Shown here piece after piece: positions 47,064 to 56,935 of a stretch of 64,000 nt of DNA (positions within the stretch are counted from its first letter, which is position 1; every line of letters begins with the position of its first letter). The stretch covers positions 74,245,348 through 74,309,347 of the forward strand of contig OY776129.1 of assembly GCA_963675135.1 (NCBI GenBank), given 5' to 3'. The stretch comes from Galeopsis tetrahit (Eukaryota; Streptophyta; Magnoliopsida; Lamiales; Lamiaceae). The position numbers and the translations under genes were made by a program. The notes beneath the pieces are model-generated. The model was not told the DNA's origin. It saw only the letters and a list, made by a program, of their open reading frames with translations, and did not search any database.

Positions 47064-47335
47064 CGCCGCCTCCCACCAACACGACCGCCGCCTCCCAAAC
47101 CAAGACGAAGCAGCACCTTGACTATCGCCGTTGCTTTGCCGCCGCACTGACCGGAGAAGACGAAGTGGCCGAAGAAGAAAGCCTCGTCGCCACCGCCGCC
47201 TGGCCGTCGAAGACGAAGCAGCCGCCGATCTGCAACCCCCTCGACTCCGATGCGCCGATCTATTGGCCGCCGAATGGAACCTTGAATTATAAACGGAAAC
47301 TGATTGTCAACTATATTACAGTCCACATATTATGA
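46937..47335 (+). CDS. Possible 5' open frame of the Pack-MULE transcript
   Basis: Open from ATG 46937 to TGA 47333-47335, 132 codons, Ala/Pro/Thr-rich (MAAAHQHDQHPLCRC...). It looks like out-of-frame reading of a GC-rich leader and matches no family I know. It could be the first exon of a chimeric transcript (a donor-like AAAA|GTAAATG follows at about 47367, beyond the stop). I do not claim it is translated. Confidence 0.25.
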   Translation: MAAAHQHDQHPLCRCPIFPPPPSLATAPSISTLNHGRRPPTRPPPPTNTTAASQTKTKQHLDYRRCFAAALTGEDEVAEEESLVATAAWPSKTKQPPICNPLDSDAPIYWPPNGTLNYKRKLIVNYITVHIL

Positions 47336-47392
47336 TATGAAGCAGATCTGATTCTGATGATGAAAAGTAAATGATTTAATTATTCCTTTCAG

Positions 47393-48567
47393 GCTGCTTT
47401 TCTCAAATCTTGGTGGTGAACGAAGGTTTGCATCCATTGTTGCCAAGAGACTTGAATCTCTCGGAGCTTTAACACAGGGGGACCGCAGGTAATGTTGATT
47501 GTGTATGAATAAGTTATTCTTAGTAATTTATTACCTTATTTGCTTGCAATAGAAGGCTTAAGAGAATTGCATAATGCAGGGCTGTACCATCTCTCAGTGC
47601 TTATAATTATGATAGTGCATATGGAAAGAGGGCCTTGGTGATGTTGTACAGGGGAATCATGGAACAGGTGCTAATCTGAAAGACATTCTCATATTATTTG
47701 AAACTATCAGTCTTTTATATTTTGAAGTACTTATTATGATATTTATTTTGAATTATTAGGAAGCTTTGCCCATTGTTCCACCAGGCTGTTCATCTGAAAA
47801 ATCTGAGACAATAGAAGACTTCATACTCAAGGGAAAAGCTGCTCTCGTATCTGTTGGGATAATTAGAGATTCAGTTCTTGGTAATAGCTTTGCTATCTTG
47901 GCATATTTATTTTTGAACTCTTGTTCTTTGTCTGAATTTGCATCTATAGAGTGTCATCTTTATTCTGTGATTTCATGAACTTTATTGAAATTTCAACTAC
48001 AGTTTGGATGATATATCTCTTGTTTCTTGATACTCTTCTTTAGGTAATGGGAAGGAACAGGGGAAAATAACTGGTCGCATAGTTGATTCAGACATGCATG
48101 ATGTTGGGCGTTTCCTCAACCGACTTTTGGTGCTTCCTCCAGACATTCAAAATAGGTTTGTTGATGTAGTTGATAGTTATTATTATTGTTATCATTTTCT
48201 GCAGATATGGTTCGAGAAATCGTATCAAATTAGCGTACACCCGTAAAATAATCGATGCAATTCACTCAGGCAGCCTGTTAAAGGCAAGTTATAAGAAAAC
48301 AGAGGTGTTCGGGCTTGAGATCCCGACTGAGGTTGAAGGTGTGCCATCAGATATATTGGAGCCGATGAACACTGTGAGTTTTCGAAGCCCAGTCTAATAT
48401 ATTTTGTTATATTTTTCTGTTGATATTCTTGTTTAGCAATCAACCGTGTGCATTTGTGAATGCAGTGGTCAGATAAAAAGCCCTACAAGGAGACACTCCT
48501 GCGTTTGGGAGGGCTTTTCAAGAACAACTTTCAAGGATTTTGTTGCTCACAAGATCGGCAAGGATGA
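47393..48567 (+). pseudogene. Chimeric FORGETTER1-PEPCK gene inside the Pack-MULE
   Basis: Exon-like blocks with GT-AG borders: 47393-47488, 47580-47667, 47760-47880, 48044-48155 (FORGETTER1-like) and 48205-48373, 48466-48567 (PEPCK-like). FORGETTER1 words include LGGERRFASIVAKRLESLGA, PSLSAYNYDSAYGKRAL, PPGCSS and DSDMHDVGRFLNRLL. PEPCK words include IKLAYTRKIIDAIHSGSLL, KTEVFGLEIPTEVEGVPSDI and the start of the C-terminal exon. All six blocks splice in one frame, and the fusion codon is formed across 48155/48205. The PEPCK end is frameshifted: in the alternative frame KDFVAHKIGKDDKL and the normal AGPNF ending are visible to 48610, but the fused frame stops at 48565-48567. The catalytic cores of both parents are absent, so no enzyme activity is expected. 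Confidence 0.85.
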
Positions 48568-50066
48568 CAAGTTGACCGGTGAAATTTTTGTTGCTGGTCC
48601 TAATTTCTAAGAGTGTGTGTTGCTGAAGAAGAATAAACCAATATATGCAAAAAAAAGTTGGAAGTATTTTGATGGAAATTTGAATTACATTTTGCTATCA
48701 TTATGTAAATCCATTCTTGAATGAATGAAAGCAGATATTCTTGCTTGTTACTTCTGCAATGCATATTTATGTTCAAATTAATATAGCAGTTATTTTTTGA
48801 ACAGTCCAGTGCCTCAAAATGGATACTATTTTTTATTTTGATTTTTTCAATTGAATTATGCATAAGTGTTATGCAAAATAGTTATCATATTTCAATCGAA
48901 TGCATTATGCATAACGTGATATGCAATATAATCATCATATTTTGATAGTATGCACATGCACTAAATACTGCATTGACACATATCCTACACGTGCATTAAC
49001 TTCTGATAGTTTACGTGGTTCTATAATTAAAAGGTTACAAGTGCATATGAATATGCATTCGACACTGCATATACGTGGGTTGAAATGCAGATTTTCAGAA
49101 TCCCTTAACTTAACGAAATAAATGGAGAGACCTACCTTTTAGGAAAGTTTTTAAATTTTAGAAAGTAATAGATTTTCGGGAATTCGAAAAATTGCATTTA
49201 ATAATTGATTGGATGTTTAGTTGACTAATAATTGTGTATTTTATAAATTCAAAATTTCAAAATATGGTGGAAGGGCATAATTGACAAAAAATTCAAATTT
49301 TGACTCTATTAGACAATAATTTATGGTGTAGGTTTTATTAGAAAAAACTAGTAGTGAAATGACCTTATTAGTTTATAACCCCAAGTTTTATTAAGAATAC
49401 GTATTTGCTCCAAATTAAACTTGATCAGAATTTCTAATTAATTAAGACTGCTGCTCAGATTGATGAAAATGGGTTTGCAACTTTTTTAAACAACAATAAT
49501 GTAATTTTATTTTATTTTTTTGTATATTTTTTTAAATAGTGTAATTTTTTGTTTTATTTGTATTGTACGAGTTAATATTATTTTTTCAATTTTCTTCCTT
49601 TCTATGTTTTTTATTTTAATTATTCCCGCATAGTATGCGGGTTATGCACTAGTTATTATATATAGCAAGACCTTAAGACAATATTTATTGTGTTCACACG
49701 TGTGGACGTAAGATGTTAAATCTCCCGTCTTCTAGTTCGCGATTTAAAATTTGAATTTTACCATTCAGATACATCTACACTTAAAAATACATCTAAATTA
49801 TATTATTACGTTACTACGGAGTATCATATATCACTACTCATCAGTATTTTAAAATTCAAAATTTATCATTAGAATTTCCACAATCGTATTCCATATTCAC
49901 AAATTCTTATTCATAATAAAAAGGATAGTTATCTTTAGGACTTTTTAATTATTGTAACGAGGAATCTCGTATCTCATATTGAAAAGTCAAATCTATTTTA
50001 AAAACGAGCACATGTAATAGAATCTCTATTAAAGATCACGGGGAAAGGGTGACTGCAATTATAAAT

Positions 50067-50313
50067 TATTTACAAAAAAGAAAAAAAAAAAGAGAGAGAT
50101 TTTAATTATGGACCCAATTATGAGATTTTAAATATGTAGTGGGTCCCCCCCCCCCCCCCCCCCCCTTCCATTGCATTTCCAATAAAATTTAAAGTGCGTT
50201 TATTTACAAAAAAGAAAAAAAAAAGAGAGAGATTTTAATTATGGACCCAATTATGAGATTTTAAATATGTAGTGGGTCCCCCTTCCATTGCATTTCCAAT
50301 AAAATTTAAAGCA
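50067..50313 (+). repeat. 133-bp tandem duplication with expanded poly-C
   Basis: Two copies, starting TTATTTACAAAAAAG at 50067 and 50200, share GAGAGAGATTTTAATTATGG and TTGCATTTCCAATAAAATTT. The first has 21 consecutive C (50145-50165), the second only 5 at the same place, which accounts for the length difference. The poly-C could be real slippage or an assembly artefact. Confidence 0.85.
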
Positions 50314-50327
50314 CGCACTTTATGTTG

Positions 50328-50613
50328 TACTCCCTCCGTCCCGCGATTATCTTCACATGTGAAGTGGCACGCGGAATAAGAAAAGTGAATTTAGTGAGTA
50401 TTTTAAGGGGTAATTTTGTAAATCTTTATGTATAAAGTAAAAGAATAAGTTGACTTTTGGGTATGTGTGGAGAAAAAGTAATGGCATTTATGTAAATTTG
50501 AGGATATTGTGAGGGTAGAGTATATAAAGGGTTTTCCATTTTAAGGGTGTGAAAGTAATTGTGGGACGTTCTAAAAAGGAAAGTGTGAAAGTAATTACGG
50601 GACGGAGGGAGTA
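50328..50613. mobile_element. Stowaway-type MITE (family C)
   Basis: Begins TACTCCCTCCGTCCCGCGAT and ends TACGGGACGGAGGGAGTA. The interior has a direct echo (GTGTGAAAGTAATT twice near the right end). Eroded relatives sharing the same interior blocks occur at about 10178-10359 and 56010-56272. Confidence 0.8.
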
Positions 50614-51188
50614 ATTGGATACTATTCGATTACAAGAAATAACCAGATCCAATTTCTGTCGGGTTTATTCGGGTGCACAAAGATAATGTTATTTAAATTT
50701 TAAAATAGTATTTCCTCTCATTTTCTTATAAAAATATATTCATATTATATGGAGTTCTTTAAACCATCTTCATCTTCTCACTTCAAAATCAAATTTGAAA
50801 AGTTTTTGAGAAAAAGTTATTTATAGTTTGCAAACTCATTAGAATATGAAATCTAGCTGAGATTCTCGATTCATTAGATAGTTAGTAGTTTTATTTTATT
50901 TTTTCGAATTTTAGACCTTTTTGGGCCCGTGACTGGTGATCGAAACTACTACAATAAAATCGCATATACATGTAATTTTTTTTTTTTTTGAGGGGTTTAC
51001 AAGATCAAAGTCAAATGTTAATACAATTTTGAGCCCAAATCTAATGATCTTCAAACCAAGACCGACAGTCTTTTGTGTCACGGTCGTTGCCCCATCCAAT
51101 CGTGAGGAAGAGGAAAACGAGTGTATCCTTTGCTCCACATGAACGTCCAGGTCTCCATTCTCAATACGAGTCAACCCCACACTAAGGT

Positions 51189-51925
51189 GTTCTCATATTA
51201 ATAAACCGGAAACAAAAAAAGGAACAAAGTTCCACTAAATACCATGACCTACCAAACTTCAAACCACTCAAAAAAAGGCCAAAAGTTCCACACAAAGAAA
51301 GCAAATCCCACACAGGGGAAAGCAATCCAACACAGGGGAAGACAAAAGTCACAAAACCCACAAAAACCCAAAGTCCCACACAGGGGAAAGAGAGTCCACA
51401 AAAGGGAAACGAAAGCACAAGACGCAACGGGAGCAGAATTCAGAAACTAAAAGTTACTAACCCTTAGCAGGGAAGAGAAGCTCACAACAACAGAGTACTA
51501 AAAACAAATCGAAAATAAACAGGAGACTAAAAAAAAAAAACTACAGCAATCTACAAAGCAGTAAAAAAACGAAAGAAACGGGATCAACGGATAAACTCGC
51601 CGACCGGCCACCGTGGCGCCGTCGGAAAAATTTATCCGTGATCCCCACTACCTGTGAAAAAAAACTATATAAATTTAAGAATAGATCTGAGGTAAAAACA
51701 GTTAACCAGCGCAAGTGATGTCGACGGCGGTGGAGACGGTGCTACGGCGGCGGAGGTAGTACTACGACGGAGGCGGTGTATCAGCTGCTTTATTTACCGA
51801 TCTACTAACAGATCTATGTATGCATATGGTGGTACGGTGAAGGATTCCGCCGAAGAGAAAGAAACAGGAAACTTGCAGAAGACTAAAAAAATCGCACCTA
51901 ATGTGCGTTTTTTTAGGAGAGAGAA
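51189..51925 (-). mobile_element. Possible LINE-like remnant
   Basis: On the minus strand a GC-richer, UTR-like start (51600-51925, with CCGCCGTCGACATC and GGCGCCACGGTGGCCGG) leads to a T-rich tail containing CCGGTTTATTAATATGAG near 51189-51210, which resembles the 3' end of plant L1-type elements. No reverse transcriptase or endonuclease is present and no target duplication was found. An unrelated low-copy repeat is equally possible. Confidence 0.3.
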
Positions 51926-52192
51926 ACTCCGTGTAACTTGAGAGAATTTACATATAATATTTTTTATATTATTATTATCTGAGGTTTACTGGAATGTAAA
52001 TTCAATTATAAACTTAGGAATTCAATTATAAACTTAGGAGTAGTTAATTTAATTTCAAATTGGTTTAGTATGTTTGGAGCTCGTTTGCTATCATGGTATT
52101 TTAATTTAATTTCTGTTTAGTCGTCTAATTTCATGATCATTTCTTTTTTAAAATAATACTACTACAGTACTATTTAAGCACATATAAATATA

Positions 52193-53247
52193 GGGCGCGG
52201 CTAAAGGCATCCGGAGTTCCTATGAGTACATCCACAGATAATTTTTTTTGTTTCAGGGGTGGTTCGAAAAGACGTTTTTACCCCTCCTGTAGTTTCTTTT
52301 TTAAAAAAGCCGGATGAGTACACCCATCTATTCCGATTCACACGCGATTCATCATTTCGCATACGAATCATTTCGGATTCCCACCGTCAACACCAAAACA
52401 TCAAAAATCCTAAAAATTCAAAATTTCAACAACAAAAATAAAATCTTCACATATTTGAAAATTTTACCAAAACAAAATTGAGATGTTCGAAAAATTTACC
52501 AAAACAAACCCAATATTTTCGAAAAAAAATTCAAAACAACTTAGATTTGTTGTTCGAATTTTTTTCCAAAACAAACTCAAGTTGTTCGAAATTTTTTTCA
52601 AAACAAACGAAATATGTTCGAATTTTTTTTCAAAACAGACGCAATATGTTCGAAATTTTTTCCAAAACAAACTCGATATGTTCGAAAATTATTCCCGAAC
52701 TACTAAAAACACTAATTTTCCTAAATTTTTAAAACCCTAATTTTTTTAAAAACTGTAAAAATTGAAAAAAAAAAAAAAAACTTACCTTTGAACGGCGGCG
52801 GCGTGGGTAGCTGGGTGCGATGAAGGGGAGTGGGAGGGGTTGCGGCCGCGAAGGGAAGGGGCTGCGGCCGCGAACGACCGCGAAGGGGAGGGGGAAGAGC
52901 TGCGGCCGCGAACGGCCGCGAAGGGGAGGGGGAGGGGCTGCGGCCGCGAACGGCCGCGAAGTGGAGAGGGAGGCGTGCGCGGCGCAGCGAGGCAAAGGCG
53001 GTGGCGTGGGCGACGACGACACTGTGCGAGCGGTGGCGTGGGCGCGAGCGGTGGCGTGGGCGCGGGCGGCGCCGTCGTCTTCAAGAGAGTGGAGGAGGCG
53101 GAGGAAATGGTAGTTAAGGTGGGTGTAGTCTTTTAATTTTGAGAATTGAGAATGGAGAGGATTTAGGGTTTTAATAGGACGAAGGGTATTTTTGTATTTT
53201 TCACGTGGGTGTCCTCATCGGATCCTTGGGTGCCTTTAGCCGCGCCC
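52193..53247. mobile_element. Mutator-like element with GC-rich cargo and tandem arrays
   Basis: Termini GGGCGCGGCTAAAGGCATCC and GGGTGCCTTTAGCCGCGCCC are inverted copies, flanked by the 9-bp duplication ATAAATATA (52184-52192, 53248-53256). The interior has two arrays: an AT-rich one at about 52490-52690 (units of roughly 38 bp with TTTTTTCAAAACAAAC and TATGTTCGAA) and a GC-rich one at 52820-52980 (units of about 44-50 bp with GCGGCCGCGAACGGCCGCGA). A donor-like site (minus strand, GTTCAAAG|GTAAGT at about 52783) follows the GC-rich block, which could be a captured first exon. No transposase. Confidence 0.88.
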
Positions 53248-54035
53248 ATAAATATATAATCATAACATATTTAAATGGGCTTGAGCCCATTAACTAGGGG
53301 CCTTTTACTCAAGTCCCACCAAGAGAACGTTTCAAAAAGAAAAAGGTCCAAGCTAGATATTCTATTAACTATTAATATAATTAATTATCCAAGTACATAG
53401 ACTAAAGTTAATTTTAATTGAATTAATTATATAAATAATTGTGTTGGAGAGTGTTACTTAAACACAAATTTATTGAAAACTCTAAAGAGTTGATCTGGTT
53501 TAAAATCTTAAAGTGAAAATAATGCATAAATTAACTTTGACATTAAGCGGAGCCTTCGTTAGTGAATGATGTAATTAATCCCCTAAATTAGTCGATCTTT
53601 GAATCGAATCAAATAAACACAAATTTATTGAATATTATTGAGACTAGCTCGAATCAACAAATAAACTAGAGATGATTAATGCAGTATTCCGAATTCTTAA
53701 ATGAAGTCAAATTTGAGTCATAATTTTTAATGACTTTTTTTTCGAACCCCGCTGGTTAATGACTTTGAAATCAAGTTTGAGTTAATTAGTTAAAGTGATG
53801 TGAAAGTGAAATTGCTGGATGGATGTAGCAACAATTATTTTTAGCAGGTTAGTATTATTGGGTGAGGAAATTAAATTATAGTATTATGCTAAAATAATAA
53901 TGTAAAAATAGTAGTAGTATAACAATTTTTACATAACCATGCGAACACTCATAATCCATTTTTACACATACAGTAGTAGGCATTAATTAATTAATAGGTC
54001 ATCAACCAACCAAACAACCAACCCAACAAATTGGC
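53248..54035. other. Intergenic region downstream of LHCB4
   Basis: AT-rich DNA containing the expected 3' UTR of LHCB4 at its right end. No other feature was recognised. Confidence 0.6.
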
Positions 54036-55637
54036 TTAAGAGAAAAATCCGAAGGTGTCGAAAATGGTTGTGTGGAGCGGGTCGCTCAAATGGGTTGCCC
54101 AGTTGTTGAGCGGGCCTTTACCCGTGGCCGCGGCTTGGACGGCGAACCCGAGGAACGCCACCATGGCAAGGCGAGCATGCTTGATCTCGGCTAGCTGAAG
54201 CGTCTCCTTCTTCTCTGGGTCGGCTGCTAGTCCCAAGGGGTCGAAGAATGACCCGCCCGGGTACAGCCTCTTCTCCGGGTCAAGCTCAGAGTTCCTCTGG
54301 AACTCAATGTACCCGATCACGAGCACCTCGATCCAGATCAATGTGGTCACGTTGAATGGGAGTGGTTGCCCTAGGTATGATGATCCCTCAATAAGCTCAA
54401 CCTATCATACAACAAATTTGCACATATTTATTGTCTTAGACAATTTTGAATTTTAGGATAATAACATTTCCAGTTCAACTCAATGTAATGTACTATAATA
54501 ACTTTTACACTGACATGACCTGCACTAACTTTTACACCTCTTTAAAATGATTTTTTTTTTTAAACTTCACCTCACAATATCAATCAATTTACGCAAAATA
54601 TCATTATTTTTTAGAACACACAAAACTCATTTATTTACTTTATATATAAGACTTTGCAAAATTGTTTTCACACTTTTTAATATACCCTATTTAGTCTCAC
54701 GTTCCTCCACAATTGACACATTTGGTCTTTTTTTTTTGTCACAATCTAATTGACGTGTTTTTTTTAAATGTCAACGTATCACCGTCTCTCTACAGTTTCT
54801 ATTTTCTATCTCTTTGATTATCTTTCCTATCACTTTTTCACCAACTTAATAAGTATATTTTTAAAGGTAAAGTCTAAATATGCACTCGAGTGCATGCACC
54901 CTAGTCTAAAGAAAAGTGTATGTTATTAAACTGAAAAGTGCAACATGAACTAGGGTGCACAACATGCACTCGAGTCCATGGCATACCAACCCATTTTTAA
55001 ATTTTCCTTCTTTGAAAGGCTATCGATTGGGTTAAGGGATGAAAATTTTGAAAAATACAAAATGCAAAATAAAAGGACTAAAATCAAACTGTGAAAGTTG
55101 TAAATTAATTCAAAGAAAAAAGAAAGAAATTAATAAATATACCTTTCCGGCGTCTTGCCAGGTGATGCCGGTGAGCCATTCAACGGTCAAAGCGCCAAGA
55201 GTAGCGAGCATAGCCCATCTTCCATGGATGAGCTCGCATTCTCTGAACCTCTGAAGCCCGAAAACCTCTGCGTACGGCTGAAATGGAGTCGAATTCACAT
55301 CCGCGCTCTCAGTCCTCGTTCCAATGATGTCACCGAATTCATTTTTCGCCAAGTTCTGGTCAAGCGAGTCCAGATCGAACTGCAGGTACTCCGCGGGCTT
55401 TCCCAGACCAAACGGGTCGAATCCGTAGTCTCCGATCAGGGTTCCGTCCAGATATTCCGGCGCCTGGGCCCCAGGGTACCACAACGGCCGGTCGGAGAAG
55501 GTTTTAGAAGGGGCCTTCTTTTTAGGAGCAGCTTTCTTTCCGAATCCGAATCTTGCCTGAATGCGACCCGATCCGGAGTGGATTTCGGGGAGGCGGGTTC
55601 CGATGAACGACGAGGCGGCGGCAGCGGCGGCGGCCAT
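54036..55637 (-). CDS. LHCB4: Chlorophyll a/b-binding protein CP29 (LHCB4)
   Basis: Two exons, 55143-55637 and 54036-54401, with a 741-bp GT-AG intron in phase 0, give 286 residues, the usual CP29 precursor size. CP29 is a monomeric minor antenna protein of photosystem II in the thylakoid membrane, binding chlorophylls a and b and xanthophylls and linking trimeric LHCII to the core. An Ala-rich chloroplast transit peptide (MAAAAAAASSF) precedes the stroma-facing N-terminus, with FGFGKKAAPKKKAPSK and the CP29-specific DGTLIGDYGFDPFGLGKP. LHC helix motifs ECELIHGRWAMLATLGAL and EIKHARLAMVAFLGFAV carry the conserved Glu and Arg chlorophyll ligands. The single intron fits the gene family. The isoform (LHCB4.1/4.2 versus 4.3) is more likely .1/.2 because the full C-terminus is present. 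Confidence 0.96.
54880..54985. repeat. Inverted repeat within the LHCB4 intron
   Basis: TGCACTCGAGTGCATGCACC on the left and the related GCACAACATGCACTCGAGTC on the right, with CCCTAGT / ACTAGGG inner arms. It could fold as a hairpin in the unspliced transcript or be a small MITE-like insertion; no target duplication was confirmed. Confidence 0.55.
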
Positions 55638-55798
55638 GGTGAATGTGTGTTGGAAGGAAGGAAGGGGGAGTGTGGAGTGAAATGTGGTGATTTGGGGTGG
55701 GATATAGGGCTTGGAGATGGAGATTTTTTTGCTGAGGGTGTGAATTGTGGCCGTGCGATTGAGGGAGTTAATTGATCTGACGGCAGTGGGGGGCTCGG

Positions 55799-55819
55799 CC
55801 TTATCTGCATGTTATCTGG
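55799..55819 (-). promoter_or_regulatory. GATA / I-box motifs upstream of LHCB4
   Basis: On the gene's strand, CAGATAAGG (55799-55807) and CCAGATAAC (55811-55819) lie about 160-180 bp before the ATG. GATAAG I-box motifs are typical of light-regulated photosynthesis genes. An ACGT-containing word (CTACGTG) lies further out near 55857-55865. Function is inferred from motif and position only. Confidence 0.5.
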
Positions 55820-56009
55820 TGTGGAGCTCGGATGGTTTCAATTGGTGCGTTGGAAGAACACGTAGGACTAGTTTCTGTGGCCGAAATTGACGATGGAGAT
55901 TTTACTATATCTTATATCTGAATCATTATCTCACTCGCTCGTCAAATTCTCTCATGCTTTACTATCACGGGATCTTGCATCCTCCCTATTTCTTGTAAAT
56001 TTTCGTAGA

Positions 56010-56272
56010 AAAATAGACACACTTTTTTCATTCTATAAGTTTGTAACACGCAAAATAAGAAAAGTTAATTTAGTGAAAAATTTTTAAAGATAATTTTGTA
56101 AAACTTAATGTATAAAGTAAATAAATTAGTTGACTTTTATTTATGTGTAGAGTGAAAGTAATGACATTCGTGTAAAATTGAAAATATTGTAAGGATATAA
56201 TTTATAGAATTTTTTTATTAAGGGTGTGAAAGTTAAAAAAAGTGTGAAAGTAATTATGAGATGGAAGAAGTA
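56010..56272. mobile_element. Eroded MITE relic (family C)
   Basis: Shares with the element at 50328-50613 the ordered blocks AATAAGAAAAGT, AATTTTGTAAA, TTATGTGTGTAGAG-type, AAGGGTGTGAAAGT and the decayed terminus GAGATGGAAGAAGTA. Confidence 0.6.
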
Positions 56273-56489
56273 TATTAAAATACACAAAAAACTTATTTGC
56301 ATACATGCTACCAATTAAGTTAATTGGGCTGAAAATATATATTATTGGGCAACCATTAATTCATTTGGATTTAATTCTTAATTTATTTGTCAACTGGCCC
56401 GCTTGTGTTCTAATTTTGATAAAAAAAAATTAACCCATTTATTTTACCAGTTTCTGTGATTTTTTTATCTTTTATTTTATTGTCGAACG

Positions 56490-56935
56490 CGGGATATTAA
56501 ATGTAGTAATTCAAATTGTAATATGTAGTAACACACATTATTTTATGTAGTAATAACACAAACTATTTTATATAATAATACAAATTCTTTTATTTAGTAA
56601 CACGTTCTTTTCTAGTGTTTTTGTTAATGTAGTAACTCACATTGTAATACGTAGTAACATATATTATCGCATGTAGTAAACACAATAACCATGTTGTAAT
56701 GCAAATCATTTGATAAAGTTACATATAGTAACAAACGCATATTCAATGTAGTAATTCAAACTGTAGTATGTAGTAATATATAATTTTTTATCCCGTAAAA
56801 AAAAAAAAAACATATAATTTTTTATATAGTAATACCGATTATTTTATGTAGTATTTTTTTCTAATTTTTTTATTGATTAAGTAATTCACATTATGACATA
56901 TAGTAACATATATTATTACATGTAGTAATATAAAA
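56490..56935 (+). repeat. Degenerate TAGTAA-rich repeat array
   Basis: The word ATGTAGTAA or close variants recurs about every 25-35 bp (for example ATGTAGTAATTCAAATTGTA, ATATGTAGTAACACACATTA, ATGTAGTAATAACACAAAC), with a larger-scale echo of the 56495-56600 block at 56630-56800 and 56870-56935. It is a decayed minisatellite or duplicated AT-rich element. Confidence 0.65.

Larger units (their letters stand above)
46662..49382 (+). mobile_element. Pack-MULE carrying FORGETTER1 and PEPCK gene pieces
   Basis: A 2721-bp element with 86-bp terminal inverted repeats (46662-46747 and 49297-49382). Outer ends are GAGATTATTG and TTTATAACCCC, inner ends CTAATAGAGTCAAAAT and its complement. It is flanked by the perfect 9-bp duplication AAGTTTTAT (46653-46661, 49383-49391). 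There is no transposase. It carries a GC-rich 5' block (46837-47300), four exon-like pieces of a FORGETTER1/strawberry-notch gene and two of a PEP carboxykinase gene, all in the same orientation and including introns. Captured genomic gene fragments inside Mutator termini define a Pack-MULE. Confidence 0.9.
49383..52192. other. Repeat-rich intergenic region
   Basis: No gene. Contents: a tandem duplication with poly-C tract (50067-50313), a Stowaway MITE (50328-50613), and a possible minus-strand LINE-like remnant (51189-51925). The CACAGGGG-rich open frames at 51182-51450 belong to that remnant. Other sequence is AT-rich. Confidence 0.55.

Noticed and set aside
46821..47326. Three overlapping minus-strand frames opposite the Pack-MULE leader
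   Set aside because: Shadow frames created by GC-rich tandem duplication; no family match, and the captured genes run on the plus strand.
46662..49382. Helitron interpretation of the gene-capturing element
   Set aside because: Helitrons lack inverted termini and target duplications; this element has 86-bp TIRs and a perfect 9-bp TSD.
52820..53136. Three plus-strand Arg/Gly-rich frames
   Set aside because: All three frames are open because of the GC-rich tandem array; no coding signal distinguishes one.
55155..55775. 206-residue plus-strand frame over LHCB4 exon 1
   Set aside because: Antisense shadow of the strongly biased LHCB4 coding sequence.
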